Of a stretch of 64,000 nt of DNA, positions 1 through 10,243 are shown piece by piece; the first letter of the stretch is position 1; the number at the start of each line of letters is the position of its first letter. Origin of the DNA: Chaetoceros tenuissimus (lineage: Eukaryota > Bacillariophyta > Thalassiosirophyceae > Chaetocerotales > Chaetocerotaceae); the NCBI GenBank assembly GCA_021927905.1, contig BLLK01000074.1:682001-746000 (forward strand). The letters run 5' to 3'. Position numbers and translations under genes: made by a program. Below the pieces are notes generated by a model. That model had not been told where the DNA came from. It saw only the letters and a program-made list of their open reading frames with translations, and did not search any database.

Positions 1-191
1 AGCTCATAAACGCATCTTTGAATGGGTGCTTTTCTTCGCATCTTATTTTACTTGGTAACATATATTCATCAAGTCCGACCTTCGGAAATTTTAGGTAAAG
101 TAAAGAATTCAACATATTCATATGTTTTAACATAGATATTGGTTTACAAATTCATCAAACATTTATTCACATTCTAATACACCTGATCATA
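1..191. other. Window edge, no gene seen
   Basis: AT-rich sequence downstream of the kinase gene that ends at 192. It probably holds that gene's 3' UTR. I see no coding region, RNA gene or repeat here. Confidence 0.5.
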
Positions 192-1980
192 TTATCTTCT
201 ACCCCCAAAGTATTCGAAATAATTTTGTCTGGATCTTGTTTCCGTATGTTCGATGACCTTTGATATATTCTTCCCTTTTTCATTCTGTAGTAACTGCGCA
301 TGATACTGGCCCGTATACAACGAAGTTTGACTTGAAACGAATTCCTTCGCAACTGTTTTACTCCCTCCATCTCCGATATTGTGTTTTGAAACAGGTTGCA
401 TCATTTTCTCTTGTTGACCACTAGCGCTCCTTACTTGCACATTTTCAATTAGATCAGAAATATCCGTCTGCTTCGAATAACTGGTGGCTTTTTCCGATGT
501 TGCACTTTCTTCACTTTTCCTACTGCTTTTTACACCATTGATAAGATGAGCAATTTTCGAACGGATCGCTTTCGTTCGATTCTGGCCATTGTCTTGATCT
601 TTGGAATCATCATTGACCTCGTCGTAATGGCTAGATGGATGATCTATGAACTGCTCTACTTCAGGTTCTTGTGGGCTTTCGTCAGCTTGCGAACTACTTG
701 AGATATTTGCAGCTGAGGTACTCTTTTCGTTATTTTTCTGAGATTCTTCTAGCCTGTATTCATTCTGCGAACTACTTCCACTAAGTGTAAGAGAGGTATG
801 CATAGTTTCATTAGTGCCCTCTGGGAAATCTTCCAAACTTTGCTCAGTTTGTAGAGTGCTTGAGCTATTTGTAGGAGAGGTATCCATAGTAACGCTGCTA
901 AATGCTCTAGACCTAGAGGCTGCATCTGAGCTGGTGTTATCCTCTGCATTAGCTGAATTGAATCGAAGTCCCAAAGAAGTGAGCTTGTTTGTAGCAATAA
1001 GCTATGAACGAAATAGTGGACGTTAGCTAGTGAAAGAATCGTAAATACTTTACTGTCAACAATATTCAACTTACCGAAAATACAGCCTGCCGAAGTTTTC
1101 TCTTTGCATTGAAAAGCTTGAGTTTCTGCAAGGATGCAGCCAAATCCGTAAAGGTGTCAGGTTCCATTGTCATCCAAGGATGGCGCAATGCTTGACTCGT
1201 ATCAAAACGTTCCTTTGGGTCGCTTACTAGAAGTGATGAAATGAATTGTTTTGCTTCGGATGTGATTGCTTCCCAATACCTCTCGGAGAAGGTAAATTTT
1301 CCTCTCTTGATCACTCGAAACAAGTTTTTGCTATTCTCTCCAACGAAGGGAGGATAACCACATAGCAAAATGTAACTCATAACACCAATGCTCCACAAGT
1401 CTGTTTTGGTTCCATAAGGAATACCGTGCAAGATCTCAGGGCTTACATAGAGAGGTGATCCACATTGGGTAACAAGACAACTTTCATTTTTCGCCTTTAT
1501 GGCAAACCCAAAATCGGCTAGTTTGACTATTTCCTTATTTTGGAAAACATCCTGTACTATCAATAAATTCTCAGGTTTGATATCACGATGGGCGATTCTT
1601 CTTTCATGACAATGATGAATTGCGCTAAGTAGGGAAAGAACAGAATTCCTTGCATCAAGTTCACTGTACGAAGTCCTGTTCATCAACCTATCAAAGACAT
1701 CACCTCCTGTAGCAAGGTCCATAACAAAGCCACATATTTCAGTTTCATTAAAAACGTCATGCAATGCAATGATGTTTTCATGTTGTAATTCTCGCATAAA
1801 GAGTATTTCTCTCTGTAGCTCAATGTCTTCCTTCTTTGTCATTCTAGCTCTAGCATAAATCTTTGCTGCAAATGAGGCATTTGTTGCTCTTAGAGTCACC
1901 TTTCGTATACCAACAAACTCATCTCCTCCAATCTTGAAACAATTGTGAGTGAACAGAAAGCGATGAACGTACTTTGTCAT
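192..1980 (-). CDS. CaMK/MAPKAPK-type Ser/Thr protein kinase, two exons
   Basis: Protein kinase of about 571 residues that would phosphorylate Ser/Thr, probably at basic R-x-x-S sites as CaMK relatives do. Exon 1 is 1980-1075 and exon 2 is 1001-192. The 73-bp intron starts GTAAGT and ends TTCATAG, and joins phase 0 to phase 0. Visible motifs: catalytic Lys40 (AAKIY), Glu58, HRD at 131-133, DFG at 156-158 and SPE at 180-182. The segment after the kinase domain (AVFS, then LIATNKL across the intron) resembles the helix that follows CaMK domains. The last ~260 residues are Ser/Thr/Gln-rich and look disordered. The glycine loop (IGGDEFVGI) is degenerate, so the N-terminus may be mis-set or an upstream exon missed. 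The ATG lies only 17 bp after the stop of the oxidase gene on the same strand, which suggests a shared transcript or an overlooked fusion. Kinase identity is secure; the start is not. Confidence 0.85.
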
Positions 1981-1997
1981 CCAAGCTTGTGTTGTAC

Positions 1998-4900
1998 TTA
2001 ATTTTCTTCAACACTGTACCTCTTTGTAAATTGCGAGGAAAAGATATCATCAATATTATGTCCGGAATTTGAAAGTGCCGAAAGTACACTTTTCCTACTA
2101 CTAGCTCTTCCTGCCAGGAGTTTCATTGTATTCTGTCGATCCATTCGTTTCTTCTCGTCTTGCGTTGGATTTGAATGTAAGGAGCGTCTACTATTATCTT
2201 TCGCTGCGAATTCCTTCATGATATTCTGTTTCTCTATCAACGATGCCCTTTTGTTTCCTTCTGAGTAGCTACTATCTTCTTGACTACCATACTTATTTTC
2301 GATATCTCGTTTTCTTGACCTGATGGCGTCAAGAGCTGGGGTACTGATTCGTCGACTAGAATTTCCGTACTCAATATAATTTGATGGAGTTGGTGGAGAA
2401 AATTCATCCGAAATCACTTGCTTAGCATACGAAGATTCCCAACTAATATTCCAGGCAACCTGAATGGACTGTCTCATGTCTGCGATTGGATGGCGAGAGG
2501 ATGATTTTTTAGGAATTCCTTTTTTCTTATTTGCAAATAAACCACCATAACTATGAACCTGGAGTTCTGCATGATGCCCCAAGAGTCCAATACTTGCTTT
2601 CCAGATTTCATTCATGACATATGCATCTTGAATCATGCTTCCAACACCTGATGAACCGCAAAAGGCCACTATAGTACTTGAAATATCTCTCATGGAATTG
2701 AGGTCTAAAGAATGTCTTTCGAAAACTGATGGGAAGGATGGTCTACTAAATGCAAAAATGTTGCCATACATAGACTTTAACCGCGAGTTTTGCGCTTTTT
2801 CCAGCAATTCTTCACATGCATCTCTGTTACGGTCTGTGCAATAAATACGAAATTTGAAGGTTTCGTTGGCTAACTCAGTACCCCAAGCCATCTCAAGTTT
2901 GCTCCATAGTTCAATGAAGAGTGGCAGAATTTCATCTACAACATCCACTGATCTCTCAATCCACACGAATGTCACTGTATTGTAAACATTGACATCGGTT
3001 CTAGTCTGACTTGTTGCTAGTAATGGATTGATATGTATTTCTTGACAAATCTCATACCAGAATCGGCACATAATAAATAGCATGAATACAGCGTAAAAGA
3101 ACAAATCTCCAAATGCTAGTTTGTTCATACCCTTGTAAATCATCCAGTACCAATTACCGATCATTGCAATAAGAAGTGCAAAAGCATTTACAAAAAATCC
3201 CAATGATGGAATCTCTTGTTTTGTTAAAATGAGTATCAAGTAGAGCCCTTCAAATAGTGCAGTACCTGCAATAAGGATGGAAGCGAAATTGGAACTAACT
3301 TCATACGGGAGGTTGTTCCAAGAAAGAGTGAAAGCCAATGTAACGAACCCAATAATGAAGCCAATAAAGGTCGTGAGATGTTTGTAAACCTCTTGTTTAG
3401 CTGCTTTTGCCTTGTCTTCTCTTTCTTGCGATGAAGCCATCCTTACACTACCAACAAATCTGTCCGAATCTGAATTAACTTCTTTCTTGACGAGACCTTC
3501 CAGTTTTCTCTGTTCTTTTTCTTTTTGCGCCTTGTAAGAAGCAGGATCAAGTTTGAGGCATTTTTCAATATGCTGTTGCAGAATACTTAGACTTGGAACA
3601 AACCCTGTTCCAGAACCAATCAACAAAGCATCCGAGTATTCATTTGAATAAGGGATGGGTGTTCCTGATGGCCCCATGACTTCAACTCTAATCTTTTCCG
3701 TCTCTCCCATGTTTGAATGACGTTGTCGAATCAAAGATAACAGATTAAAAGTCCATGTCCCACTTCCATTGACTTTGATGTAGAATTCTAGCAACTCCGA
3801 GTCAGGCGACGATGCTATCGTAAATGGATGCCATGAATTATCAATGTCTACGATACGAAGTTTAGCGTGATGTCCAGCCACGAAATGAAAGAATTTGGGC
3901 TTTTTGAGTTTGAGTACAATGACTCCATTATCTTGCACTTGACCATTGTCCATCTCATCTTGTTTCAGAGAATTGATTGCCTGATATCCTTCAATCGTTG
4001 TAAAGTGTCTTCCTTTCGTATAGAGCGTTGCACGATCACTTATATACCAAATCAATGACGCTGAAATCCATAGATAAACTTGAGATCTACCCCCTTGCGA
4101 GCGTTGTATTCTATCAATCGTATGAATGATTGCAAAAAAGAATGCTACAAAAACAAGTTGATGAATATTGTAGAACCACTTGTATCGAATTTGAAACCTA
4201 TAATAGCTTGAGATTCCTACCGTCATGAATAATGCAAAGAGTATATATCCAGTAATCATAATCTCTGAAGAAAACCCTTTACAAAAACTTGCTTCACCGG
4301 AAGCACATGCTATACTATAGTAAACCATGAATGCGAAAAAGGCCAAAAAGACAAATGCCACGAGAGCATAGCCCACCAAGATATGATATCCTGCAAAATC
4401 TTCAAATGGAATGAAACGAAATAAGGTCGTTTGAGAAAGATGAGCTATGGAGTATCGACACATTGTCAATGGTAGCATACATAATTGAAAATGAATCATG
4501 TGTTTTGTTCCATAGGCAATTGTCGGAGCTACAATTTTGAGGGTACGATTCATTTCATCCATAGGTAGACTCTCATTTCGTACAAAGTATTTCGTCATTC
4601 CATAATGGCCTGAATGAGGAAAAGACAAAGAATGTTGGAAATGAAATTCACTAGCTAGTTTTATAAAAATAGAAACAATAAAGTCTTACCAAAGATAACC
4701 AAAGTGGCCAATACATGTGAGATTAGCAAAAGTGCTAATTTTCTATTTGCATAGAGACGTGCAGCCTTTTGAAGAAGCCAACTAGCATGTGTCAACGATA
4801 GCTTGTCATCTGTATTTTCTTCATCAAAAGCCGATGTAGGAGAGACCTTTGCTTGGCTATTTCTAGTTCTTGTCGATGCCATCCTTTTCAAGAACGACAT
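1998..4900 (-). CDS. Ferric reductase / NADPH oxidase-like transmembrane flavocytochrome, two exons
   Basis: Membrane electron-transfer protein of about 940 residues that would pass electrons from NAD(P)H through FAD and heme to Fe(III) or O2. Exon 1 is 4900-4690 and exon 2 is 4609-1998. The 80-bp intron runs GTAAGA...TTCAG and splits a Gly codon. The order is: cytosolic N-terminus, heme-binding membrane core, FAD motif HPFTIASSP (about 331-339), NAD(P)H loop GSGTGFVPS (about 402), an inserted block of about four membrane segments (about 475-605), then the second half of the NAD domain with CGSSGVG. In the core, one helix has His220 and His233 thirteen apart as expected. The other has only His146 and no partner 13-14 residues later. 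The tail has two copies of a basic R-x-x-S region. No EF-hand is visible. Iron reductase and superoxide-producing oxidase cannot be told apart from sequence alone. Confidence 0.85.
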
Positions 4901-5904
4901 ATTGAAATGTAATGTTTGTTTCTTGATGTTAGAGTTCTTTCTTTTTATGTTGGTTCAACTCTATTGTGAAGTATAATTAATTCGATAGTAGTTTGCATTT
5001 TCCACATGAATGCAGAACAGAAATAGTATGATGTAAGAATAGACACGTCACTCAAGCCCGGAATGTGGAATGTAATTTATTATTTTTTAAAGTTCGCTTT
5101 CTGTCATGAGTACTGTATTCACTACATACGTAAGGATTTTTAAAATGAAGAAAGAGAACCCTTCAAACTCCTCGAAATTGTACTACAATGAGTGATGTAT
5201 AGAATATAATCAATAACATAGAATGTAATGATATATTTTTGAAAAACTTTATCTTGATTATTGCATTCAAAATTCTGATATAAAAGAATGAATGAATAAC
5301 TCTAAACTAGCATTTGTTTAGATGATTTTTACTTTTGTCGTTGATGCTAGCTAAATTCTTCCCTCTGTTGATTTCAATTTTTCAGTTTCTCCGTGTTTTC
5401 CAAGTTGGCTAGAGTCACTTGTCTAGATAGCCAAATTAAATTTGTAGTCAATCTTCTTCTATGACCAATGACGTATTCAGGCACAAAAACAAATACGAGT
5501 AATAAAAAAAATATTCGATATTCAAAAGCATTGAAAACATAATCAAAATGAATAAAGAATAAAAGTGATGTGAAAATGAAGAAGTTTAGTTGGTACATGG
5601 CGTCGTTTGTGTTTTTCTTGTTAGTTTACGCGAGTGTTTAGGTTTGTGCGGACCCATCAAACATACATGATGTAAAAGGAAAGACCCCTTTTGTTTCAAC
5701 ATTCTTTGCAAAAAGACTCGGTAACTTGTATTCATTATTTTTTTATTATATATATGATTGTTACTCTTGTCAATATCCATTCAATTTTAGCACCAGATTC
5801 ATATGCACCTATTGCAAACTTCTTGATGTTCCTTCCTCTTCCATTCAAACCATTATCTCTTCATCCAACATCCTAGCATACCTCATCGCTTCTCCACTTA
5901 ATAA
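4901..5904. other. Intergenic, probable divergent/terminal flanks
   Basis: About 1 kb between the oxidase start and the 3' end of the ribosomal S5 gene. It contains an ACGTCA at 5045-5050, 145 bp upstream of the oxidase start, and short AT-rich open frames (for example 5374-5598 and 5586-5780 on the minus strand). These lack recognisable motifs and I do not call them genes. Confidence 0.5.
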
Positions 5905-6915
5905 TTAAATCTTGAGTCTCTTGGCTCTTTCCAGGTTCATCAATCTCTTTCCTCTTTTCAACGCAATATCTTCCAAACTTTCATGAGTCATGATGGCTTT
6001 AAAAGTCGCCCTAACAACATTATACACATTACGATTCCCATGAGATTTCGCCGCACAATCGGAAATTCCAAAATATTTCAAAATCTCATTCACAAGAGGA
6101 TGACCACTCAACCCTCGATTCGGATTGACAGACCTCAAAGTAACTTTACAGGAATTATGTCTTCCCGCCAAAGAACTCGTCAATCCACTTCCATTGTATC
6201 GATCAATAAAGAATATATTACGCTTTGCAATCCTTGCCGCAGCCGCAGCGGCTTCATTCGGTGCATTCGCCTTTGCAACTCCAAATCCTGCACAACCATT
6301 CAAATTCCCTCCAATGACAAGAGCACGATAACGTACCATTGTCCCACCCCTCTGCACTTTCTGCACACGATCTACTCTCACAATAGTCTCGGACCAATCT
6401 CCAAACGCTTTTTGCATCTTATCTTCTTGATTGGCAGTTATATTCGAGTATCCTTCTTCCTTTGGATTAGGAAATCCTTCATGTTCCTGATTCCAAGTTA
6501 CATCGTTCCAAGTATCTCTAGAAGCTTCTTCTAGTAATTCTTGTAGTTGTTGTTCTAATACAGCTTGTTGTTCTTTAGAGTTCATGAATGCTCTTCGACG
6601 TCCGACTAAATCTTCTGTGGATCCCGGTGCGGAGGTGAGATAATCTGCTATTCTAAGAGTTGATTCATGATTTTCAGCAGTATTGCCATTGGAAGAGAGG
6701 TAGTTGAAAGTGTCTTGTGTTGTAGGATCGAATTTATCAGATAGTGGAATGATCGGTTTGGCCTTTTTGGAGATTTTCTTTGATTTAGGGAGAAGAGATT
6801 GTTTGAGAGGTTTGGGGGTCAGTGAGGAGGGACGAAATTCTTTTGAGGAGAGTGTTCGTAAGATTTGATGAGAGCGGCTAATGACCAGCTTCTCATTGAA
6901 TAGTTTCGATAGCAT
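5905..6915 (-). CDS. MRPS5: Mitochondrial small-subunit ribosomal protein S5
   Basis: Single-exon gene of 336 residues. The C-terminal half carries the S5 double-stranded-RNA-binding fold: VRVDRVQKVQRGG, RYRALVIGG, GCAGFGVAKANAPNEA and a run of Ala/Lys. It then has the S5 C-terminal domain, with GLSGHP, VVRATFKAI and a basic end. The N-terminus (MLSKLFNEKLVISRSHQILR) is rich in Arg, Ser and Leu with few acidic residues, which suggests a mitochondrial presequence. A long linker of ~150 residues precedes the S5 domain, as in other mitochondrial S5 proteins, so the protein is longer than bacterial S5. It would act in decoding in the mitoribosome small subunit. The start is the first ATG in frame. 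A plastid location is unlikely because no Phe-type plastid motif is seen. Confidence 0.88.
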   Translation of the reverse strand: MLSKLFNEKLVISRSHQILRTLSSKEFRPSSLTPKPLKQSLLPKSKKISKKAKPIIPLSDKFDPTTQDTFNYLSSNGNTAENHESTLRIADYLTSAPGSTEDLVGRRRAFMNSKEQQAVLEQQLQELLEEASRDTWNDVTWNQEHEGFPNPKEEGYSNITANQEDKMQKAFGDWSETIVRVDRVQKVQRGGTMVRYRALVIGGNLNGCAGFGVAKANAPNEAAAAAARIAKRNIFFIDRYNGSGLTSSLAGRHNSCKVTLRSVNPNRGLSGHPLVNEILKYFGISDCAAKSHGNRNVYNVVRATFKAIMTHESLEDIALKRGKRLMNLERAKRLKI

Positions 6916-7844
6916 CGTTGGAGTGTTTGTAGTGTATTAGGAATAGAGGAAGAGAGTAAAAGGGTCTCTTGCTTGTTTTAATTCTATTCAAATAGGAAGA
7001 TGTGTGATGGACAAGGGAGGAGGGAGATGTGTTTTGAAGAGGAATGATACTAAGTAAGTACGTACATATATGTTAACGGCTAGTTACCTGCTTACTGACA
7101 GCCGCACAATTTCCAGCCACTGAATTTTGCAACGAAGGAAATCACAGAGATGAATGAGGTGTGATGAAGATACTCTATTGTAGACATTGATTCAATTTAA
7201 TAGTAGAATCTATTATGCATTAAAAATCAACAATGTCAACATCAACATGAAATGAGATAATCCTTCTCTCTTGAATTCAATTTCAGGTGAGCAAAACCGA
7301 GACAATAGAAAAAGAAAGAAGCAACAACGAAATAGACATCGACATCTTTTTTCAAAATCAAAAGCCAATGAATGCCTAATAGCACTGGGTTCGGAATATC
7401 CCAAATGAACGACAAGTACTACATTACAGTAGTCCACTCTCATGAGGCTTACTTGATATTGACATCTCTCTCCTTATGTATAAAAAGGTGGGCAATGAAG
7501 ATTTCCACAATTGTTAGGAAGTGCCGTCTGAACCTCACGTTACTAGATTTCTACAAGTCTTGTAATTGTTCCAAAATGGAACCTTGACTTATGATTTTCA
7601 TAGGATGTGGGATTGTCTATCTTTCTTCTTCTTTGGAGAAAGTTAGGGATATGAGTTATATCTTCGGAACCGGATTCTGAGCACATCTTTTTTTATATAC
7701 ATGTTAGGAATGAAGAGATGAGAGATTTGTATACATGTGTGTGTAGAATTATTGATACTTGTGTGTGTTTACTGACTCATTTCCTTTTTATTTGTAATAG
7801 TCAGAAAGCATGAAATAATTGGAATCGTCCTATGAGCACATTGT
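6916..7844. other. Intergenic upstream of MRPS5
   Basis: Non-coding AT-rich DNA upstream of MRPS5. Short open frames such as 7213-7443 (minus) and 7372-7587 (plus) overlap each other and show no domain or family signal. Nothing else is supported. Confidence 0.45.
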
Positions 7845-8085
7845 CAGCAACATTTGGAAATGCACTTGATTGCAATGGCTATACCAAGAAACGAAAGTCG
7901 AGATAGATCATGAGAATAGGAGTCGTTATAACTTAGTGATTGATTCTCTTGTTTCAATAAGATACAGGCGAGAATATTTCTTGGAATAGACTCTGGTTTC
8001 AATGGGATTCTTCAAGTGATGAGAGGAAGTAGATGGAGGACGATGCATCATCGATACCAAGCTTGAGTTTCTACCTCGAAATATT
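7845..8085 (+). repeat. Decayed duplicate of the 8890-9125 segment (copy A)
   Basis: Copy A of a duplicated segment. 'TTTGGAAATGCACTTGATT' near 7853 matches 'TTTGGAAATGCATTTGATT' near 8910. 'CTTGGAATAGACTCTG' with 'AATGGGATTCTTCAAG' near 7980 matches the start of the small frame at 9031. Small insertions and substitutions separate the copies, and the coding frame seen at 9031 is not kept here. Together with the SOD-like relic at 8158-8325 it forms one decayed copy of the locus at 8890-10243. Confidence 0.7.
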
Positions 8086-8157
8086 CCTAACGTAGACAGT
8101 GTTTTTTACATTACGATGCAAAGTATAATTTAGATAGATGTGCATATTGTCAATTAG

Positions 8158-8325
8158 AAAAAAATCATGCATATCTTCCATCATACATATCGTGAACAAC
8201 TACATCTTTACCGATGTTATCCTCGTAAGTTGTTTCAGCATCGAACATGAAACTTGTCTTTCTTTCAACCTCGTAGTTACTAGTATAAATAGCTCCTACA
8301 GAAGTAGTCCGCAGCCATTTGTCGA
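8158..8325 (-). pseudogene. Relic of the SOD-like gene at 9509-10243
   Basis: Read on the minus strand this segment gives TSNYEVERKTSF, then TTYEDNIGK, VVVHD and DGRYA followed by TGA. It aligns with TSNYKGKGKANF, TTYEDNIGK, VVIVHD and GGRYAC of the nearby SOD-like gene. Only about 55 residues of the C-terminal part survive. The Cys codon after GRYA has become TGA, and no upstream half or signal peptide is present. It lies next to copy A of the duplicated flank, so gene and flank were copied together and then decayed. Confidence 0.8.
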
Positions 8326-8889
8326 AAAGAATTGAATAAGATCACAATACGATGCCTTTTGTAACGCATAGTGTTGAAACTAACGACAGCCATGGTATTG
8401 TTGAGATAAATCAAGCGATTGTGCGGACTCAGTTTAAAGATCAACTTATCTCATTCACACGAGAAACAGTAAGGAAGAAGTAAAGGTACTTTCTTTTTGT
8501 TGGCAGTATACTGTTGAAATATAGTATCTTATTCTCGGGATAGCGTATACTAGAGTAGGTAGAAAACGGGAGTAGCTTTTGGAATACATGTGAAGCCATT
8601 TGCTTGTCGTCATTGAAAAGAATGGATGCAGATATCGACAAAAGTTTTAATTTAAATATTTTTCCATGTAATGGTAGAGAGAAGTAGCATTGAATAATGA
8701 TAGGAAGCAGCAATTCTGAATGATACCCATGACCAAGGCTATTGAGGATATAGATTGCAAGTTTCTTTCACTTATCGAACAATCGGTTGTTCGTGACGTA
8801 AAGTAGAGGCCAGGTCAAGCCAATGATGAATGTAGCTAGTAGTCACACTTGCATAGATAAGAGACGAGGGGTGTGCAATCGTGCATGAA
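8326..8889. other. Intergenic, no gene seen
   Basis: Between the SOD-like relic and copy B of the duplicated flank. Open frame 8441-8713 (minus) has no recognisable features. 'GGTCAAGCCAATGA' near 8812 recurs near 11533 in the non-coding repeat, hinting at a shared dispersed sequence. Confidence 0.4.
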
Positions 8890-9125
8890 AACTTTTGTAA
8901 GCGATATTTGGAAATGCATTTGATTCTTGCACTACGTATGCCGAGAAAGGAAGATTAAACTGAAACATGACGATAGGTTCCGTTATACTATAGTGATTGA
9001 TTCTCTGGTTTAAATTACAAACAGGCGACAATGGATCTTGGAATAGACTCTGATGTCAATGGGATTCTTCAAGCGATGAGGGAAAGTAGATCAAGAATGT
9101 TGCATCTTCGATATCAAGCTGACAC
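8890..9125 (+). repeat. Copy B of the duplicated segment
   Basis: Partner of 7845-8085. It includes the 5' part of the small open frame at 9031 and about 140 bp before it. In both copies this segment lies to the left of, and convergent with, an SOD-like sequence, so the duplicated unit was at least about 1 kb. Confidence 0.7.
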
Positions 9126-9264
9126 TTTAAACTGGCATATTCGTAATCTAGCTACACTATTTAAAACATCGCGATACTTACGTACTAACATTCGCAGAAT
9201 TGATGAAACAAACAAGCGTTCGAATAAAGAAGAAAGTTTCTATCTTAAGAATGATAAAAGCTAG
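9031..9264 (+). CDS. Small hypothetical protein, possibly a terminal exon
   Basis: Open frame of 77 residues starting MDLGIDSDVNGIL, rich in Arg, Asn and Leu, with a possible short helix or coiled coil (QAMRESRSRMLHLRYQADTL). I do not recognise it. The sequence just before it (AATTACAAACAG) could be a splice acceptor, so this may be the last exon of a longer gene, though I found no convincing upstream exon. A decayed duplicate of its first ~30 codons lies near 7980-8080. It runs convergent to the SOD-like gene. Confidence 0.3.
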   Translation: MDLGIDSDVNGILQAMRESRSRMLHLRYQADTLNWHIRNLATLFKTSRYLRTNIRRIDETNKRSNKEESFYLKNDKS

Positions 9265-9508
9265 TTACCACATTCATTCCGACCCTTTCAAAGCATAAGA
9301 TATAAATCACTTTGGTAAGATCTAACTAACGTCAACACGGTCAAAGAATGATTCAACCAAAAAGTCTTCTTTCAATTTTTTCCTTTATTTTAAATTATTT
9401 ATCATCATGAATCTCTTATAAAAACTACATTAACATTTTGGAACCTCTGCTTTCTTTTCTTTGTCTATCGTCATCTTTCTTCGTGCGTATTTATGATATA
9501 TACTGAAC

Positions 9509-10243
9509 TTACATCTTGCAATTCTCTGCCTTTTCAGTAGACAAAACACCGCATGCATATCTTCCACCATCCTTATCGTGAACAATTACAACCTTTCCGA
9601 TATTATCCTCGTAGGTTGTACCAGGAACATTAATCATGAAGTTTGCCTTTCCTTTGCCCTTGTAGTTACTAGTGTAGACAGCTACTCCAGAAGTGACCCA
9701 TGGATTTTGTACTGACACACTTTGTGCCGTAACACTTTCACAGCTTGCTCCTTCGTGAATATGAATTCCACAGTCTTCTTCACAATTTGGAGCAGCATCC
9801 TCAAGAGAAGCCTTCACTGTAATCATTGTTCCATCGAAGTACATCTTGACCTTACCATTCACATCAGGAAACTCTCCAACTGCTCATGCCTCAAGCTTAG
9901 GTAACTTCTCCTTCTTTGATTTCCCTGGCGCCTTTGTTGCTCCCTCAGGTTTTGGGGATTTAGTTGTCTTCGGTGCCTTGGTACCCTTTTCAGATGGAGA
10001 CTTGGTAGTCTTCGGTGCCTTGGTACCCTTTTCAGATGGAGACTTGGTCATCTTCGGAGAGTGCGTAGCCTTAGGTGGTTGAGTAACCTTTTCAGAAGCA
10101 ACCTTTGGTGGTTTAGTAACATTTTCAGATGGAGCCTTAGTAGCTTTCAATCGTCTAGTAGTTGTTTGTCCTTCTGCTAGTACATGGCCAGGTGCACATG
10201 CGATAGCAGTGAGTGCAAGTACGAGAGTATTCTGAACCTTCAT
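9509..10243 (-). CDS. Secreted Cu/Zn-SOD-like protein with KAPK repeat domain and an in-frame TGA
   Basis: One frame of 244 codons apart from a single TGA at 9884-9886. The N-terminal part has a signal peptide (LVLALTAIACAPGHVLA), then a Thr/Lys/Pro-rich low-complexity region with repeats of the type SPSEKGTKAPKTTK. After the TGA the same frame continues as an SOD-like domain: GIHIHEGASC, NPW, VVIVHDKDG and RYACGVL. Cu/Zn SODs dismutate superoxide. Here the HxH pair and the later His are present, but the usual GGHY/GH copper-ligand segment reads VTAQSVSVQ, so catalysis is doubtful. The TGA sits next to Glu-Ala in the linker and could be a nonsense mutation, a readthrough or selenocysteine codon, or a sequencing error. 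No plausible intron removes it. A relic of the gene lies at 8158-8325. Confidence 0.65.

Noticed and set aside
1975-2045. A 40-bp GTACGT...TTTCAAG segment as an intron that would give the kinase a better glycine-loop start
   Set aside because: Too short for a normal intron in this genome (others are 62-120 bp), and it would still not restore a clean GxGxxG. Kept only as a reason to test the start.
5374-5780. Two small minus-strand frames, one with hydrophobic stretches
   Set aside because: AT-rich and low-complexity, no family signal; hydrophobicity is expected from T-rich DNA.
9300-9508. SECIS element after the SOD-like gene
   Set aside because: ATGA and AA stretches exist but I could not form a convincing stem-loop by eye; left as a test, not a feature.
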